Notes: a model not told the origin generated them from the letters alone. A DNA stretch of 18,626 nt from Oscillospiraceae bacterium (GCA_016292445.1 JAEDIN010000022.1:1-18626); one strand, 5' to 3'. Positions 1 through 7,694 are shown, counted from the stretch's first letter. Translations and numbers: made by a program.

Positions 1-55
1 TGTTGCAGGCTTCCTCAAGGTTGCCGATGCAATGATGGCTCAGGGTATCGTCTGA
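1..55 (+). CDS. gdhA: Glutamate dehydrogenase, C-terminal end (partial)
   Basis: Only the last 17 codons are present. They read VAGFLKVADAMMAQGIV and stop at TGA (53-55). This matches the highly conserved C-terminus of hexameric glutamate dehydrogenases; from memory the E. coli GdhA tail is very similar (IAGFVKVADAM...). The enzyme interconverts L-glutamate with 2-oxoglutarate and ammonium. Only 44 nt separate this stop from the korA start and I see no terminator there, so gdhA is probably co-transcribed with the 2-oxoglutarate oxidoreductase genes that use its product. Cofactor preference cannot be judged from this fragment. The family call rests on 17 residues but the match is distinctive. 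Confidence 0.75.
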   Translation, partial: VAGFLKVADAMMAQGIV

Positions 56-99
56 GCACAAGGCAAAACTTGATTTCATCACAGGAAAGGAACAATACT

Positions 100-1269
100 A
101 TGCCAATAATACGAGCAAATCAACTCGAAAACTGGGAAAAGCGCGTTGACAGCGGCGTGCACTTCATGCTCGGCAACTATGCCTTGGTCGAAGGTGCGCT
201 GAGCGCAGGCTGCAACTTCTTTGCAGGCTACCCGATCACTCCGGCAAACGAGATATCCGAAAGAATGTCGTCCCGACTTGTGGAGGTCGGCGGCAAGTTC
301 GTTCAGGGCGAGGACGAGCTGTGCTCGATCTACGCTCTTGCAGGTGCATCCATTGCAGGCGGCAAGGTTATGACCGCAACGGCCAGTGCCGGATACAACT
401 ATATGCAGGAGGGCCTAGGCTACTGCTACGCTGTTGAAGCTCCCATTGTTGTTGCCGATGTTCAGCGCTGCAGAGGCGAGAATTACGCATCGCAGGCCGA
501 TGTCTACCAAATGCGCTACGGCGCAAGCGGAGACTATGAGGCGATAGTCGTCTGCCCCTCCTCCGTTCAGGAGCTTTACGACTACACCATCTGGGCATTC
601 AATCTCGCCGAAAAGTACCGCAACCCCGTAATAATCATGTCCGAAACTACGATCGCCCTCATGCGCGAAAGGCTCGACATTCCCAAAGCCGAGGACATTG
701 AGATATTTAACCGCAAATACACCGCTTTGCCCCCCTCGGAGTATCTTCCCTTTGCCGCCGCTCCCACCGGCTGTCCGGATATGGCGCCCCTCGCGGCAGG
801 CTACAACACCATTTATTCCCTCAACCCGCACAACGAGCAAGGCAGCATCGACTGGGTGCCGGAAGAATTTGAGCGCCTTTACAAGCGTATATGCGGCAAG
901 ATTCGCGAAAACAGCGATGACATTTGCCGTATCGAGAATTTCATGATGGACGACGCGGATTACGCCATAGTCGCATACGGCAGCGAGGTTCGCCCCTCCA
1001 TTGAGGCCGCCGAGCTTGCAAGGGAAAACGGCGTCAAGGTCGGCGTTATGAAGCTTTGCAATGTATGGCCCGTTCCGGAAAAGGCTCTTACCGAGCTTGC
1101 CGGTAATGTTAAGAAGATCTTTGCCGTCGAGATGAATAACGGCAAGTATGTCAACGAGATATCCCGCTGCGCTCACGGTCGCTGCGAGGTCATTCCCGTT
1201 ACAAAGAACCTCGGTCTTGTTCACACAGGCAGTGAAGTTCTTGCAGAGATAATGAAAGGAGTTAAGTAA
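100..1269 (+). CDS. korA: 2-oxoglutarate:ferredoxin oxidoreductase, alpha subunit
   Basis: A 389-residue alpha subunit of a thiamine-diphosphate 2-oxoacid:ferredoxin oxidoreductase, the cytoplasmic enzyme that decarboxylates a 2-oxoacid to an acyl-CoA and reduces ferredoxin. The signature YPITP sits at residues 44-48 in an N-terminal pyrimidine-binding domain. An E-D-E-L segment and an A-S-A-G-Y-N segment follow, and a C-terminal transketolase-C-like domain ends the protein. I chose ATG 100 because AGGAAAGG lies 9 nt upstream; an in-frame TTG at 70 lacks such a site. The TAA stop abuts the korB ATG. Homologues are often labelled VorB (branched-chain 2-oxoacids). 2-oxoglutarate is inferred from gdhA upstream and sucCD downstream, not from substrate residues. 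Confidence 0.9.
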   Translation: MPIIRANQLENWEKRVDSGVHFMLGNYALVEGALSAGCNFFAGYPITPANEISERMSSRLVEVGGKFVQGEDELCSIYALAGASIAGGKVMTATASAGYNYMQEGLGYCYAVEAPIVVADVQRCRGENYASQADVYQMRYGASGDYEAIVVCPSSVQELYDYTIWAFNLAEKYRNPVIIMSETTIALMRERLDIPKAEDIEIFNRKYTALPPSEYLPFAAAPTGCPDMAPLAAGYNTIYSLNPHNEQGSIDWVPEEFERLYKRICGKIRENSDDICRIENFMMDDADYAIVAYGSEVRPSIEAAELARENGVKVGVMKLCNVWPVPEKALTELAGNVKKIFAVEMNNGKYVNEISRCAHGRCEVIPVTKNLGLVHTGSEVLAEIMKGVK

Positions 1270-2088
1270 ATGAGCGAAAATGAAAAGCTTATCATTAATC
1301 CTAACCGCAGATTTTTAAGACCCGAAAAGCTCCCTCATTTCTTCTGCGGCGGCTGCGGCTGCGGTCAGATACTCAACTACTACACTCAGGTGCTCAGCGA
1401 TCTTGATATGGATCCTCAGCACATGGTGCACATCGCCGGTGTCGGCTGTACGGCAAGAATCCCCGTATATCTCAAGACCGATATGTTCCACGGCGTTCAC
1501 GGCCGCACCCTCGCATGGGCGACCGGCGTTAAAATGATGATGCCGGACACTCCTGTCGTTGTTTTTGCCGGCGACGGCGACATTGCCTCCATAGGCGGCA
1601 ACCATCTTATTCACGCCGCGAGAAGAAACCTCGATGTCACCGTCATAATGGCAAATAACCTTAACTTTGCAATGACCGGCGGTCAGGTAGCTCCCACAAC
1701 TCCCGAGGAGTCAAGGACCATGACCACCCCCTTCGGCAGTCCCGAGCCGCAGTTTGATGTGTGCAGGCTCGTCGAGGCAGCGGGTGCAAGCCATGTTGAG
1801 CGCTGGAGCACCGCAACTCCCGTGCAGTGCAAGGCAGCAATCAAGCGTGCGCTCACCCACAAGGGCTTCTCCTTCATAGAGATAGTTTCCCAGTGCCCCA
1901 CCAACTTCGGCAGATACGCGCTCAAGACCGGCGACCCTGTAAAGGTGCTTGAATGGATCAAGTCCTACACCTACACCGAGGCACAGGCTCAGAGCATGAC
2001 AGACGAAGAAAAGGCCTCAAAGCTCAGGCTCGGTCAGTACATCATGGAAGACAGACCCGTATACGGCGGCACATCGGTAAAAAAATAA
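1270..2088 (+). CDS. korB: 2-oxoglutarate:ferredoxin oxidoreductase, beta subunit
   Basis: The 272-residue beta subunit carries the thiamine diphosphate site and the proximal cluster. A cysteine-rich CGGCGCG motif (Cys26, Cys29, Cys31) is near the N-terminus. The TPP-Mg motif begins with GDGD at residues 101-104 and ends with NN at 129-130, followed by FAMTGGQ. Length and motif order are normal for KorB/OorB. The start follows the korA stop directly, with AAGGAG 8 nt upstream, so the two are translationally linked. With KorA it forms the catalytic core; KorC and KorD complete the four-subunit enzyme. The substrate is inferred from context. Confidence 0.92.
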   Translation: MSENEKLIINPNRRFLRPEKLPHFFCGGCGCGQILNYYTQVLSDLDMDPQHMVHIAGVGCTARIPVYLKTDMFHGVHGRTLAWATGVKMMMPDTPVVVFAGDGDIASIGGNHLIHAARRNLDVTVIMANNLNFAMTGGQVAPTTPEESRTMTTPFGSPEPQFDVCRLVEAAGASHVERWSTATPVQCKAAIKRALTHKGFSFIEIVSQCPTNFGRYALKTGDPVKVLEWIKSYTYTEAQAQSMTDEEKASKLRLGQYIMEDRPVYGGTSVKK

Positions 2089-2100
2089 GGAGGATCGATC

Positions 2101-2661
2101 ATGCTTAATTACCCACACAGGATATCCCTTTGCGGATTCGGCGGACAAGGCATTATCCTCTCCGCCGTGATCCTCGGCACCACCGCGGTCACGAAGGCAG
2201 ATCTTTACGCGGTCCAGACGCAGTCCTACGGCTCGGAGGCAAGAGGCGGCCAGTGTCAGGCTGAGCTCATCATTCAGGACAAGCCCATCAACTCCCCCAT
2301 TGCCGAGACGAAAAATCTGTTGGTTGCAATGTTCCAGACCGCATACGAAAAGTATATCGACACCCTTGACGAGGACGGCGTTCTCGTTATTGACCCCCAG
2401 CTTGTTACCAAGATCGTCAGGCCCATTAAGCACACGCTGGAGATCCCCGCCACGCAGATAGCCGTTGACCTCGGAAACAGGATGGCCGCAAACATGGTCG
2501 TGCTCGGCTTTTTGAGCGAGGCGCTTGACCTCATGTCCAGAGATGACCTCATCAGCGTGCTCGAAAGCACCGTTAATCCCCGTTTTCTCGAGCTGAACAT
2601 CAAGGCAGTTGACGCGGGCATCGCCTATGCGGTTGACCATGACCTGTATTACAGGGTATAA
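2101..2661 (+). CDS. korC: 2-oxoglutarate:ferredoxin oxidoreductase, gamma subunit
   Basis: A 186-residue gamma-domain subunit of the 2-oxoacid:ferredoxin oxidoreductase family, a complete single-domain protein. The family motif GFGGQGI is near residues 12-18, and the conserved S-Y-G-S-E-A-R-G-G-Q segment is near residues 43-52. The gamma domain packs against the alpha-beta core and helps hold CoA. AAGGAGG lies just upstream of ATG 2101, 12 nt after the korB stop. The next gene starts 11 nt after this stop, so korC is embedded in one polycistronic unit. The ferredoxin subunit that usually accompanies it is displaced downstream of sucCD. Confidence 0.92.
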   Translation: MLNYPHRISLCGFGGQGIILSAVILGTTAVTKADLYAVQTQSYGSEARGGQCQAELIIQDKPINSPIAETKNLLVAMFQTAYEKYIDTLDEDGVLVIDPQLVTKIVRPIKHTLEIPATQIAVDLGNRMAANMVVLGFLSEALDLMSRDDLISVLESTVNPRFLELNIKAVDAGIAYAVDHDLYYRV

Positions 2662-2672
2662 TGAGGTAGACC

Positions 2673-3791
2673 ATGAATTTATTTGAATTTGAGGGAAAAG
2701 CCCTTCTGCGCAAGCACGGCATTTCGTTGCCGGAGAGCGCTCTTATATGCTCCGAGGATGCCGCTGCTCCTATGCCCCTTCCCTTCGTGCTCAAGGCTCA
2801 GGTAATGACCGGCGGCAGAGGTAAGGCAGGCGGTGTGCGTGTATGCGCGGATGACGGTGAGTATCGTAAAAATCTCGGCGAAATTCTGAACATGACCATC
2901 AAAGGCTTTACCGTTCACGGTCTTCTTGCCGAGGAAATGATGAAGCCCGAGCATGAATACTATCTGTCTATCACCCAGCAGGGTGTTAAGCGTCCGACTC
3001 TCATATTCAGCCGCATGGGCGGTATGGATATCGAGTCCGTCGCCGCTGAGCATCCGGAGGAGATAGTGCGTATTGAAATAGACCCCTTTACCCGTCTTAA
3101 GGACTACCAAATAAGCTGTCTTGCCGCCAAAATGGATGTTGAGCGTGCAGAGGCACGAAGCTTCCTTCTTAAGCTTCAGGAGGCCTATTTTGAAGAGCAC
3201 GCCGTTTTGACCGAGATAAATCCCCTCGGCGTTATAGACGGAAAGCTCACTGCTCTTGACTGCAAGTTCGTCATCGACGACCATGCCGGAGCCGCTGCTT
3301 CCGTGCGTGATGCCATTGAGGCAAACCGCGGGAAGCTGCACAAATACATAACCCCCGAAAAAGAAACGACCACCGTCACCTATGTCCCTCTCAAGGGCGA
3401 TGTGGCGATGATCTCAGACGGTGCCGGAACGGGTATGCTTACGCTTGACCTGCTCACAGATCTCGGTGCGGAGGTTGCCTGCTTTACCGAGCTCGGCGGC
3501 ATGACCTCGGAGGAGGTTATGTACAGAGCCATGCAGCTCACCCTCGACGGTCACAGTGAGATCAAGGGTCTGCTTATCGTTTTGATCGGCGGCTTCAACA
3601 GAATGGACAACATGGCAAGAGGCATCATCCGCTACCTGTCGGAGCATGAGGTGAACATCCCCATTTATACCCGTATGTGCGGTACGATGGAGGAGGAGGG
3701 CCTCAGGCTTATGGCCGAGGCCGGTCTGAAGACCTACTACGACCTGACCGACGCCGCAACACAGCTCGTGCAGCTTGTAAAGGAGATGTGA
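2673..3791 (+). CDS. sucC: Succinyl-CoA synthetase-type (ADP-forming) ligase, beta subunit
   Basis: A 372-residue ATP-grasp beta subunit, slightly shorter than the about 388 residues of E. coli SucC. The nucleotide-binding segment around residues 40-54 (QVMTGGRGKAGG) and the Mg-binding E-I-N-P-L motif at 181-185 are intact. The C-terminal CoA-ligase domain starts near residue 243. There the usual F-L-D-V-G-G-G loop is replaced by F-T-E-L-G-G (271-276), and the usual I-F-G-G segment reads L-I-G-G. This is therefore a divergent branch. Succinyl-CoA is the likely substrate because korABC lies immediately upstream, but another dicarboxyl or acyl-CoA is possible. GAGGT precedes ATG 2673. The stop is separated from the sucD ATG by one base. 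Confidence 0.85.
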   Translation: MNLFEFEGKALLRKHGISLPESALICSEDAAAPMPLPFVLKAQVMTGGRGKAGGVRVCADDGEYRKNLGEILNMTIKGFTVHGLLAEEMMKPEHEYYLSITQQGVKRPTLIFSRMGGMDIESVAAEHPEEIVRIEIDPFTRLKDYQISCLAAKMDVERAEARSFLLKLQEAYFEEHAVLTEINPLGVIDGKLTALDCKFVIDDHAGAAASVRDAIEANRGKLHKYITPEKETTTVTYVPLKGDVAMISDGAGTGMLTLDLLTDLGAEVACFTELGGMTSEEVMYRAMQLTLDGHSEIKGLLIVLIGGFNRMDNMARGIIRYLSEHEVNIPIYTRMCGTMEEEGLRLMAEAGLKTYYDLTDAATQLVQLVKEM

Positions 3792-3792
3792 C

Positions 3793-4659
3793 ATGGCCAT
3801 TCTGATAAACAAAGATTCAAAAGTTATAGTTTTGGGCATCACCGGAAAATCCGGAGCGCTGCAAACAAAGGCAATGCTTGACGCAGGCACTGATATTGTC
3901 GCCGGTGTCACCCCCGGCAAGGGCGGTCAGGAAGTGTACGGAGTGCCTGTTTACAACTTCGTGAGCGAGGCAGCTGCCGAACACGAGTTTGACACAGCCA
4001 TCTGCTTCGTTCCGCCCTTCGCGGCAAAGGACTCCTGCTATGAGGCCATAGACGCAGGCGTTGGGCTCGTTGTTCTCACTACCGAGGAAATGGAGCTCAA
4101 CGACTCGGTCGAGATCATCGAATATGCCCATGCCCACGGTGCTACCCTCGTGGGCCCGGGCTGTGCGGGCGTTCTCGCACCCGAGGAGTGCAAGGTGGGC
4201 GCACACCCGATAAGATTCTTCAAAAAGGGTCATGTCGGCGTGGTGTCCAAGAGCGGCGCACTTTCCTACGAGATAGGCAAAACGCTAAGCGACGCCGGTA
4301 TCGGACAATCCACCATCGTTGCCATCGGCGGAGGCCCGCTCTGGGGCTTCACGCAGGCAGATGCGGTTAAGCTGTTTGACGCAGATCCCGAAACGAAGGT
4401 CATCGTCCTGCTCGGCGAGATCGGCGGCAGCAGCGAGGAGGATGCGGCAGCGTGGATAAAGGCAAACTGTACCAAGCCCGTCGTTTCGCTTATAGTCGGC
4501 AGAAATGCGCCGGCGGGAAAAAGTCTCGGACACGCCGGTGCGATAGTAAGCGGCAATGTCGGAACCGCAAAGACAAAGCTCGAGGCTCTTAAAAGTGCAG
4601 GCGTTCATGTTGTCTACTCGCCGAGAGAGCTGGCGGCAAAGGTCGCCGAGCTGTTATAA
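3793..4659 (+). CDS. sucD: Succinyl-CoA synthetase-type (ADP-forming) ligase, alpha subunit
   Basis: A 288-residue alpha subunit with an N-terminal CoA-binding Rossmann fold (GITGKSG at 15-21, GVTPGKGG at 38-45) and a C-terminal ligase domain. The phosphorylated histidine is His247 in GHAGAIVSG, and the G-E-I-G-G motif is at 208-212, so the catalytic cycle (ADP or GDP phosphorylation through phosphohistidine) should work. The normally conserved G-G-D-P-I-P-G loop reads GGGPLWG (179-185), and the usual G-P-N-C-P-G reads GPGCAG (121-126). These changes could alter the acyl pocket. Paired with SucC it would conserve the thioester energy of succinyl-CoA as ATP. AAGGAG precedes the ATG. Confidence 0.86.
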   Translation: MAILINKDSKVIVLGITGKSGALQTKAMLDAGTDIVAGVTPGKGGQEVYGVPVYNFVSEAAAEHEFDTAICFVPPFAAKDSCYEAIDAGVGLVVLTTEEMELNDSVEIIEYAHAHGATLVGPGCAGVLAPEECKVGAHPIRFFKKGHVGVVSKSGALSYEIGKTLSDAGIGQSTIVAIGGGPLWGFTQADAVKLFDADPETKVIVLLGEIGGSSEEDAAAWIKANCTKPVVSLIVGRNAPAGKSLGHAGAIVSGNVGTAKTKLEALKSAGVHVVYSPRELAAKVAELL

Positions 4660-4677
4660 TTAATTCAGGAGGCTTAT

Positions 4678-4881
4678 ATGGCAAAAGTATTTATAGACAT
4701 TGAGCTTTGCAAGAGCTGTAAGCTGTGCGCGCATCTGTGCCCCAAGGGCGTTTTTGAGATGACCGGCTTTGTAAACAAAAAGGGCTACAACTATATGAGT
4801 GCAAAACACGAGGAAAATTGCATAGCCTGCAAGCAGTGCGAAAACGGCTGCCCGGACTTTGCGATACATATTGAAAAATGA
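4678..4881 (+). CDS. korD: 2-oxoglutarate:ferredoxin oxidoreductase, delta (ferredoxin) subunit
   Basis: A 67-residue protein with two complete [4Fe-4S] motifs: Cys11-Cys14-Cys17-Cys21 followed by Pro, and Cys48-Cys51-Cys54-Cys58 followed by Pro. This is the KorD/VorD-type delta subunit that passes electrons from the KorB cluster to external ferredoxin. In many genomes korD precedes korA; here it sits after sucCD, 18 nt beyond the sucD stop, with AGGAGG upstream. Its stop overlaps the start of the racemase gene (ATGA). A free-standing ferredoxin is the alternative, but the size and operon position favour the subunit. Confidence 0.85.
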   Translation: MAKVFIDIELCKSCKLCAHLCPKGVFEMTGFVNKKGYNYMSAKHEENCIACKQCENGCPDFAIHIEK

Positions 4882-5624
4882 AAACCAAGACCGAAAAGAA
4901 AACCATAGGAATAATCGGCGGTATGGGTCCGCTCGCAACTGCGGACCTATATCGCAAGATCGTCATGAGCACCGATGCCGCTTGCGACCAGGAGCACATC
5001 CACACCCTCATCGACTCCAACACCAACATCCCCGACCGCACTGCCGCTCTGCTTTGCGGCGCGGAAAGTCCGGTGGAGGAGATGGTAAAGAGTGCAAGGC
5101 TGCTTGAAAATGCCGGTGCCGGACTGCTCATCATGCCCTGCAACACGGCTCACAACTTTCACTCCGAGGTGCAGGACGCTGTGTCGATACCGGTCCTGCA
5201 CATGATAAAGCTTACAGTGCAGGCACTTAAGCGTCAGGGTGTGAGCCGCGCAGGTCTGCTTGCGACAGACGGCACGGTGCAGACCCGTATTTATCAGCGC
5301 TGCTTTGAAAACAGCGGTATAGAGCTGATAACGCCGGATAACGAGGGGCAGGCTGCGGTCATGGATATGATCTACAAGGGCGTCAAGGCCGGATGCACCG
5401 ACTTTGATACGACCGAGGTTCGTGCCGCCGCGGACAGGCTGCTGAATACAGGTGCGCAGGTGCTTATTCTCGGCTGCACCGAGCTTCCGCTTGCCTTTGA
5501 CATGTATGCCCTGCATTATCCGACCGTTGACCCCACGCTTGAGCTTGCCCGTGCAGCGATAATTGCCGCCGGCGGCAAGGTCAAGGGCGAACAGTCGGTT
5601 TCCGAAACGAAGGAGGATGCTTAA
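4878..5624 (+). CDS. Aspartate/glutamate racemase family protein
   Basis: A 248-residue member of the cofactor-independent Asp/Glu racemase family. The N-terminus has GIIGGMGPLAT (11-21). Both catalytic cysteines are present: Cys88 in MPCNTAH and Cys200 in LGCTELPL, as expected for the two-base mechanism. The sequence looks more like aspartate racemases of the YgeA/RacD kind than the MurI glutamate racemase of peptidoglycan synthesis, and the catabolic neighbourhood supports that. The ATG overlaps the korD stop and has no clear ribosome binding site of its own, so translation is probably coupled. It would let D-aspartate or D-glutamate enter the pathway, or supply D-amino acids. Whether the substrate is Asp, Glu or both is not visible. 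Confidence 0.85.
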   Translation: MKTKTEKKTIGIIGGMGPLATADLYRKIVMSTDAACDQEHIHTLIDSNTNIPDRTAALLCGAESPVEEMVKSARLLENAGAGLLIMPCNTAHNFHSEVQDAVSIPVLHMIKLTVQALKRQGVSRAGLLATDGTVQTRIYQRCFENSGIELITPDNEGQAAVMDMIYKGVKAGCTDFDTTEVRAAADRLLNTGAQVLILGCTELPLAFDMYALHYPTVDPTLELARAAIIAAGGKVKGEQSVSETKEDA

Positions 5625-6823
5625 TGAAATCCGTTTCCAAAATAGCCGAGGCTGTAAAAGCCTCGTCAACACTTGCAATAGACAGTCTTGCAAAGCAGAT
5701 GAAGGCCGACGGGCTTGATGTTATAGGCTTCGGAACGGGTGAGCCCGACTTCAAGACTCCCGATAACATCAGTATTGCGGGCATATCCGCTATTTGCGAG
5801 GGCAAAACAAAATATACCCCCGCCGCCGGCATTGTGCCCCTGCGCAATGCAATCGCGGCTCAGCTCAAAAGAGACTGCGGACTCGACTACGACTACACAC
5901 AGATAGTAGTTGCAAGCGGTGCAAAGCACTGCCTGTTTGCCGCGCTCTCCGCCATTGTCAACCCCGGTGACGAGATAATTATCGCCGCACCCTACTGGCT
6001 GAGCTACTATGAGATGGTCAAGATGGTCGGTGCGACCCCCGTTACCGTGTTTGCAGGCGAGGATCAGAGCTTCAAGATAAGCCCCGCGCAGCTCGAAGCC
6101 GCCATCACGGACAAGACCAAGTGCTTTATGTTAAACAATCCCTCCAACCCTACCGGCATGGTCTACACCAAGGCCGAGCTGCTCGAAATAGCCGAGGTCT
6201 GCGTCAGACACGATTTGTATATTTTGGCAGATGAGATCTATTACAAGCTCATTTACGGCTCTACGGAATTTGTGAGCATAGCCGGATTGAGCGAGGACAT
6301 CAAGGAGCGCACGCTGCTCATAAACGGTGTTTCAAAATCCTACGCAATGACAGGCTGGCGTATAGGCTACTGCGCGGCCAATAAGCAGATAGCACGCATC
6401 ATGTCAAACTTCCTCAGCCATTCCACCGGCGGCCCGTCAACCATCAGCCAGTGGGCTGCCGTCGAAGCACTTAACGGCCCGCAGGAGGGCATTGAGCATA
6501 TGCGCCGTGCCTTTGAGGAGCGCCGCAATTATATAGTCAGCAGGATTAATTCCATTGCCGGTGTCAGCTGCATTGAACCGGACGGTGCATTCTATGTGAT
6601 GATGAATATTGAAAAGCTGCTGGGCAAAACCGTCGGCGGCCGGATCATTGAAAACGATGATGACTTTGCAACAGTCCTGCTTCAGAAGTCACTTGTTGCC
6701 GTTGTTCCCTGCTCGGGCTTCGGAATAAAAAACTTCGTGCGCTGGTCATATGCCGCGTCTATGGAGGACATAAAGCTCGGTCTCGACAGGCTTGAAGCTC
6801 TTTTGTCCGAAATCGAACTCTGA
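5624..6823 (+). CDS. Pyridoxal-phosphate aminotransferase, class I, aspartate type
   Basis: A 399-residue fold-type I aminotransferase, normal length for the AspB/I-gamma group. Visible landmarks are NNPSNPTG (171-178), ADEIYY (202-207), the Schiff-base Lys238 in GVSKSYAMTGWRIGY, and the C-terminal substrate-carboxylate Arg in FVRWSYA. It would transfer the amino group between aspartate (or another amino acid) and 2-oxoglutarate, which links oxaloacetate to glutamate pools next to gdh and kor. The TAATG overlap with the racemase stop, plus AAGGAGG upstream, marks it as a true operon member. Exact amino-acid specificity cannot be read; broad aspartate/aromatic or alanine specificity is possible. 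Confidence 0.87.
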   Translation: MKSVSKIAEAVKASSTLAIDSLAKQMKADGLDVIGFGTGEPDFKTPDNISIAGISAICEGKTKYTPAAGIVPLRNAIAAQLKRDCGLDYDYTQIVVASGAKHCLFAALSAIVNPGDEIIIAAPYWLSYYEMVKMVGATPVTVFAGEDQSFKISPAQLEAAITDKTKCFMLNNPSNPTGMVYTKAELLEIAEVCVRHDLYILADEIYYKLIYGSTEFVSIAGLSEDIKERTLLINGVSKSYAMTGWRIGYCAANKQIARIMSNFLSHSTGGPSTISQWAAVEALNGPQEGIEHMRRAFEERRNYIVSRINSIAGVSCIEPDGAFYVMMNIEKLLGKTVGGRIIENDDDFATVLLQKSLVAVVPCSGFGIKNFVRWSYAASMEDIKLGLDRLEALLSEIEL

Positions 6824-6847
6824 CGGCTTCATATACGGTTTTTTGCA

Positions 6848-6886
6848 GAAAATGTGTGAATGTGCGCACAATTTCATCAATTTTTT
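6848..6886 (+). terminator. Weak hairpin plus T-run after the aminotransferase
   Basis: Bases 6848-6858 pair with 6865-6875 (11 positions with one A-A mismatch and one G-T wobble). A run of six T starts 5 nt later (6881-6886). The hairpin contains the perfect 10-base palindrome TGTGCGCACA (6861-6870). It may be a leaky terminator for the kor operon, an operator for the adjacent GntR gene, or both. The AT-rich stem and offset T-run make it a weak terminator. Confidence 0.35.
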
Positions 6887-6899
6887 CCCATAAATCACA

Positions 6900-6927
6900 T
6901 TGACGAAGGAAAATCTTGTGATATACT
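6900..6927 (+). promoter_or_regulatory. SigmaA promoter of the GntR regulator gene
   Basis: A -35 box TTGACG (6900-6905), a 16-nt spacer and a -10 box TATACT (6922-6927), extended by TG one base upstream. The start site would be near 6934, giving a leader of about 35 nt before the TTG start at 6970. The regulator therefore has its own promoter as well as possible readthrough from the operon. Confidence 0.7.
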
Positions 6928-6969
6928 ATAAAGTACTGTCAAAAAAATACCCATTAAGGAGAATTTCCT

Positions 6970-7653
6970 TTGCGTTTAGAACATGATTTAAGCAAAACTC
7001 CATCACTCAAGCAGCAGGCTTATGATATATTGCTGGATATGATAACCTCCGGTGAGCTCAAGCCCGGCATGCGTCTTACCGAGGAAGGTCTGTCGAAGAT
7101 GCTCAACATAAGCCGTGCCCCGATAAGGGAAGCTCTCAATATGCTTGAGAGAGACGGCTTTACCAAGATCATACCCCGCTGCGGCACTATCGTCACGAAC
7201 ATCTCGAAAAATGACCTTATGGATGTATGGAAATGCCGTCTTGCGCTCGAACCCTTCGCCGCAAGAGAAGCCACTCCCTATATCCCCAAGGAGGAGCTGA
7301 CGAACTGCCTCATAGATCTCAACAAGCTCGAGAGCGAGCCTTATGATTACAACAAGTATGTTGCATCCGACCTTGAGGTCCACGATCTGTATTGCAGACA
7401 TCTTAAGAACACCTACATGCAGTCGTTTCTCAGTAAGCTGAACATTCATTCGGCGCGTCTGAGATGGTTTAACGAGCTCCAGCCCGATAGCATCGACCTT
7501 ACACATGATGCCATTCAGGAGCATAAAGAGATCATTCTCGCCTTCCTTTCTCGGGATCCCGAGGCAGTCTACGATGCCATGCACAAGCATATTCAAAACA
7601 GCTACACCAGACTGATCTCCACCTTCCCCGAGGAGGAACGGCAGGAAAGCTGA
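6970..7653 (+). CDS. GntR-family transcriptional regulator, FCD (FadR) subfamily
   Basis: A 227-residue DNA-binding regulator. Residues about 12-80 form the GntR winged helix (LKQQAYDILLDMI, then ISRAPIREALNMLERDGF). The all-helical FCD effector domain follows, with the acidic residue and histidines that usually bind a metal and a carboxylate ligand (D-L-E-V-H, E-H-K-E, M-H-K-H). FCD regulators often sense organic acids or amino acids and control the adjacent catabolic operon, so it is a good candidate regulator of the kor-suc-racemase unit. The start is TTG, supported by AAGGAG 7 nt upstream; no in-frame ATG precedes it. The ligand is unknown. Confidence 0.88.
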   Translation: MRLEHDLSKTPSLKQQAYDILLDMITSGELKPGMRLTEEGLSKMLNISRAPIREALNMLERDGFTKIIPRCGTIVTNISKNDLMDVWKCRLALEPFAAREATPYIPKEELTNCLIDLNKLESEPYDYNKYVASDLEVHDLYCRHLKNTYMQSFLSKLNIHSARLRWFNELQPDSIDLTHDAIQEHKEIILAFLSRDPEAVYDAMHKHIQNSYTRLISTFPEEERQES

Positions 7654-7656
7654 TTT

Positions 7657-7694
7657 AAAAACAGACCCAAGGTCGAACCTTGGGTCTGTTTTTT
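7657..7694. terminator. Bidirectional terminator between gntR and the nucleotidyltransferase
   Basis: A-rich left flank and arm 7657-7673 pair with 7677-7694 around a 3-nt loop. The GC-rich core CAGACCCAAGGT is perfectly mirrored and flanked by A and T runs, so it has a T-tract on either strand. It sits between two convergent genes and its right end overlaps the minus-strand stop codon at 7693-7695. Confidence 0.92.

Noticed and set aside
70..99. In-frame TTG at 70 as a longer korA start
   Set aside because: No ribosome binding site precedes it, while AGGAAAGG is well spaced before ATG 100, and KorA homologues start near there.
415..1224. Long antisense open frame opposite korA (269 codons)
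   Set aside because: It mirrors the codon structure of korA, gives a low-complexity, non-family protein and has no ribosome binding site.
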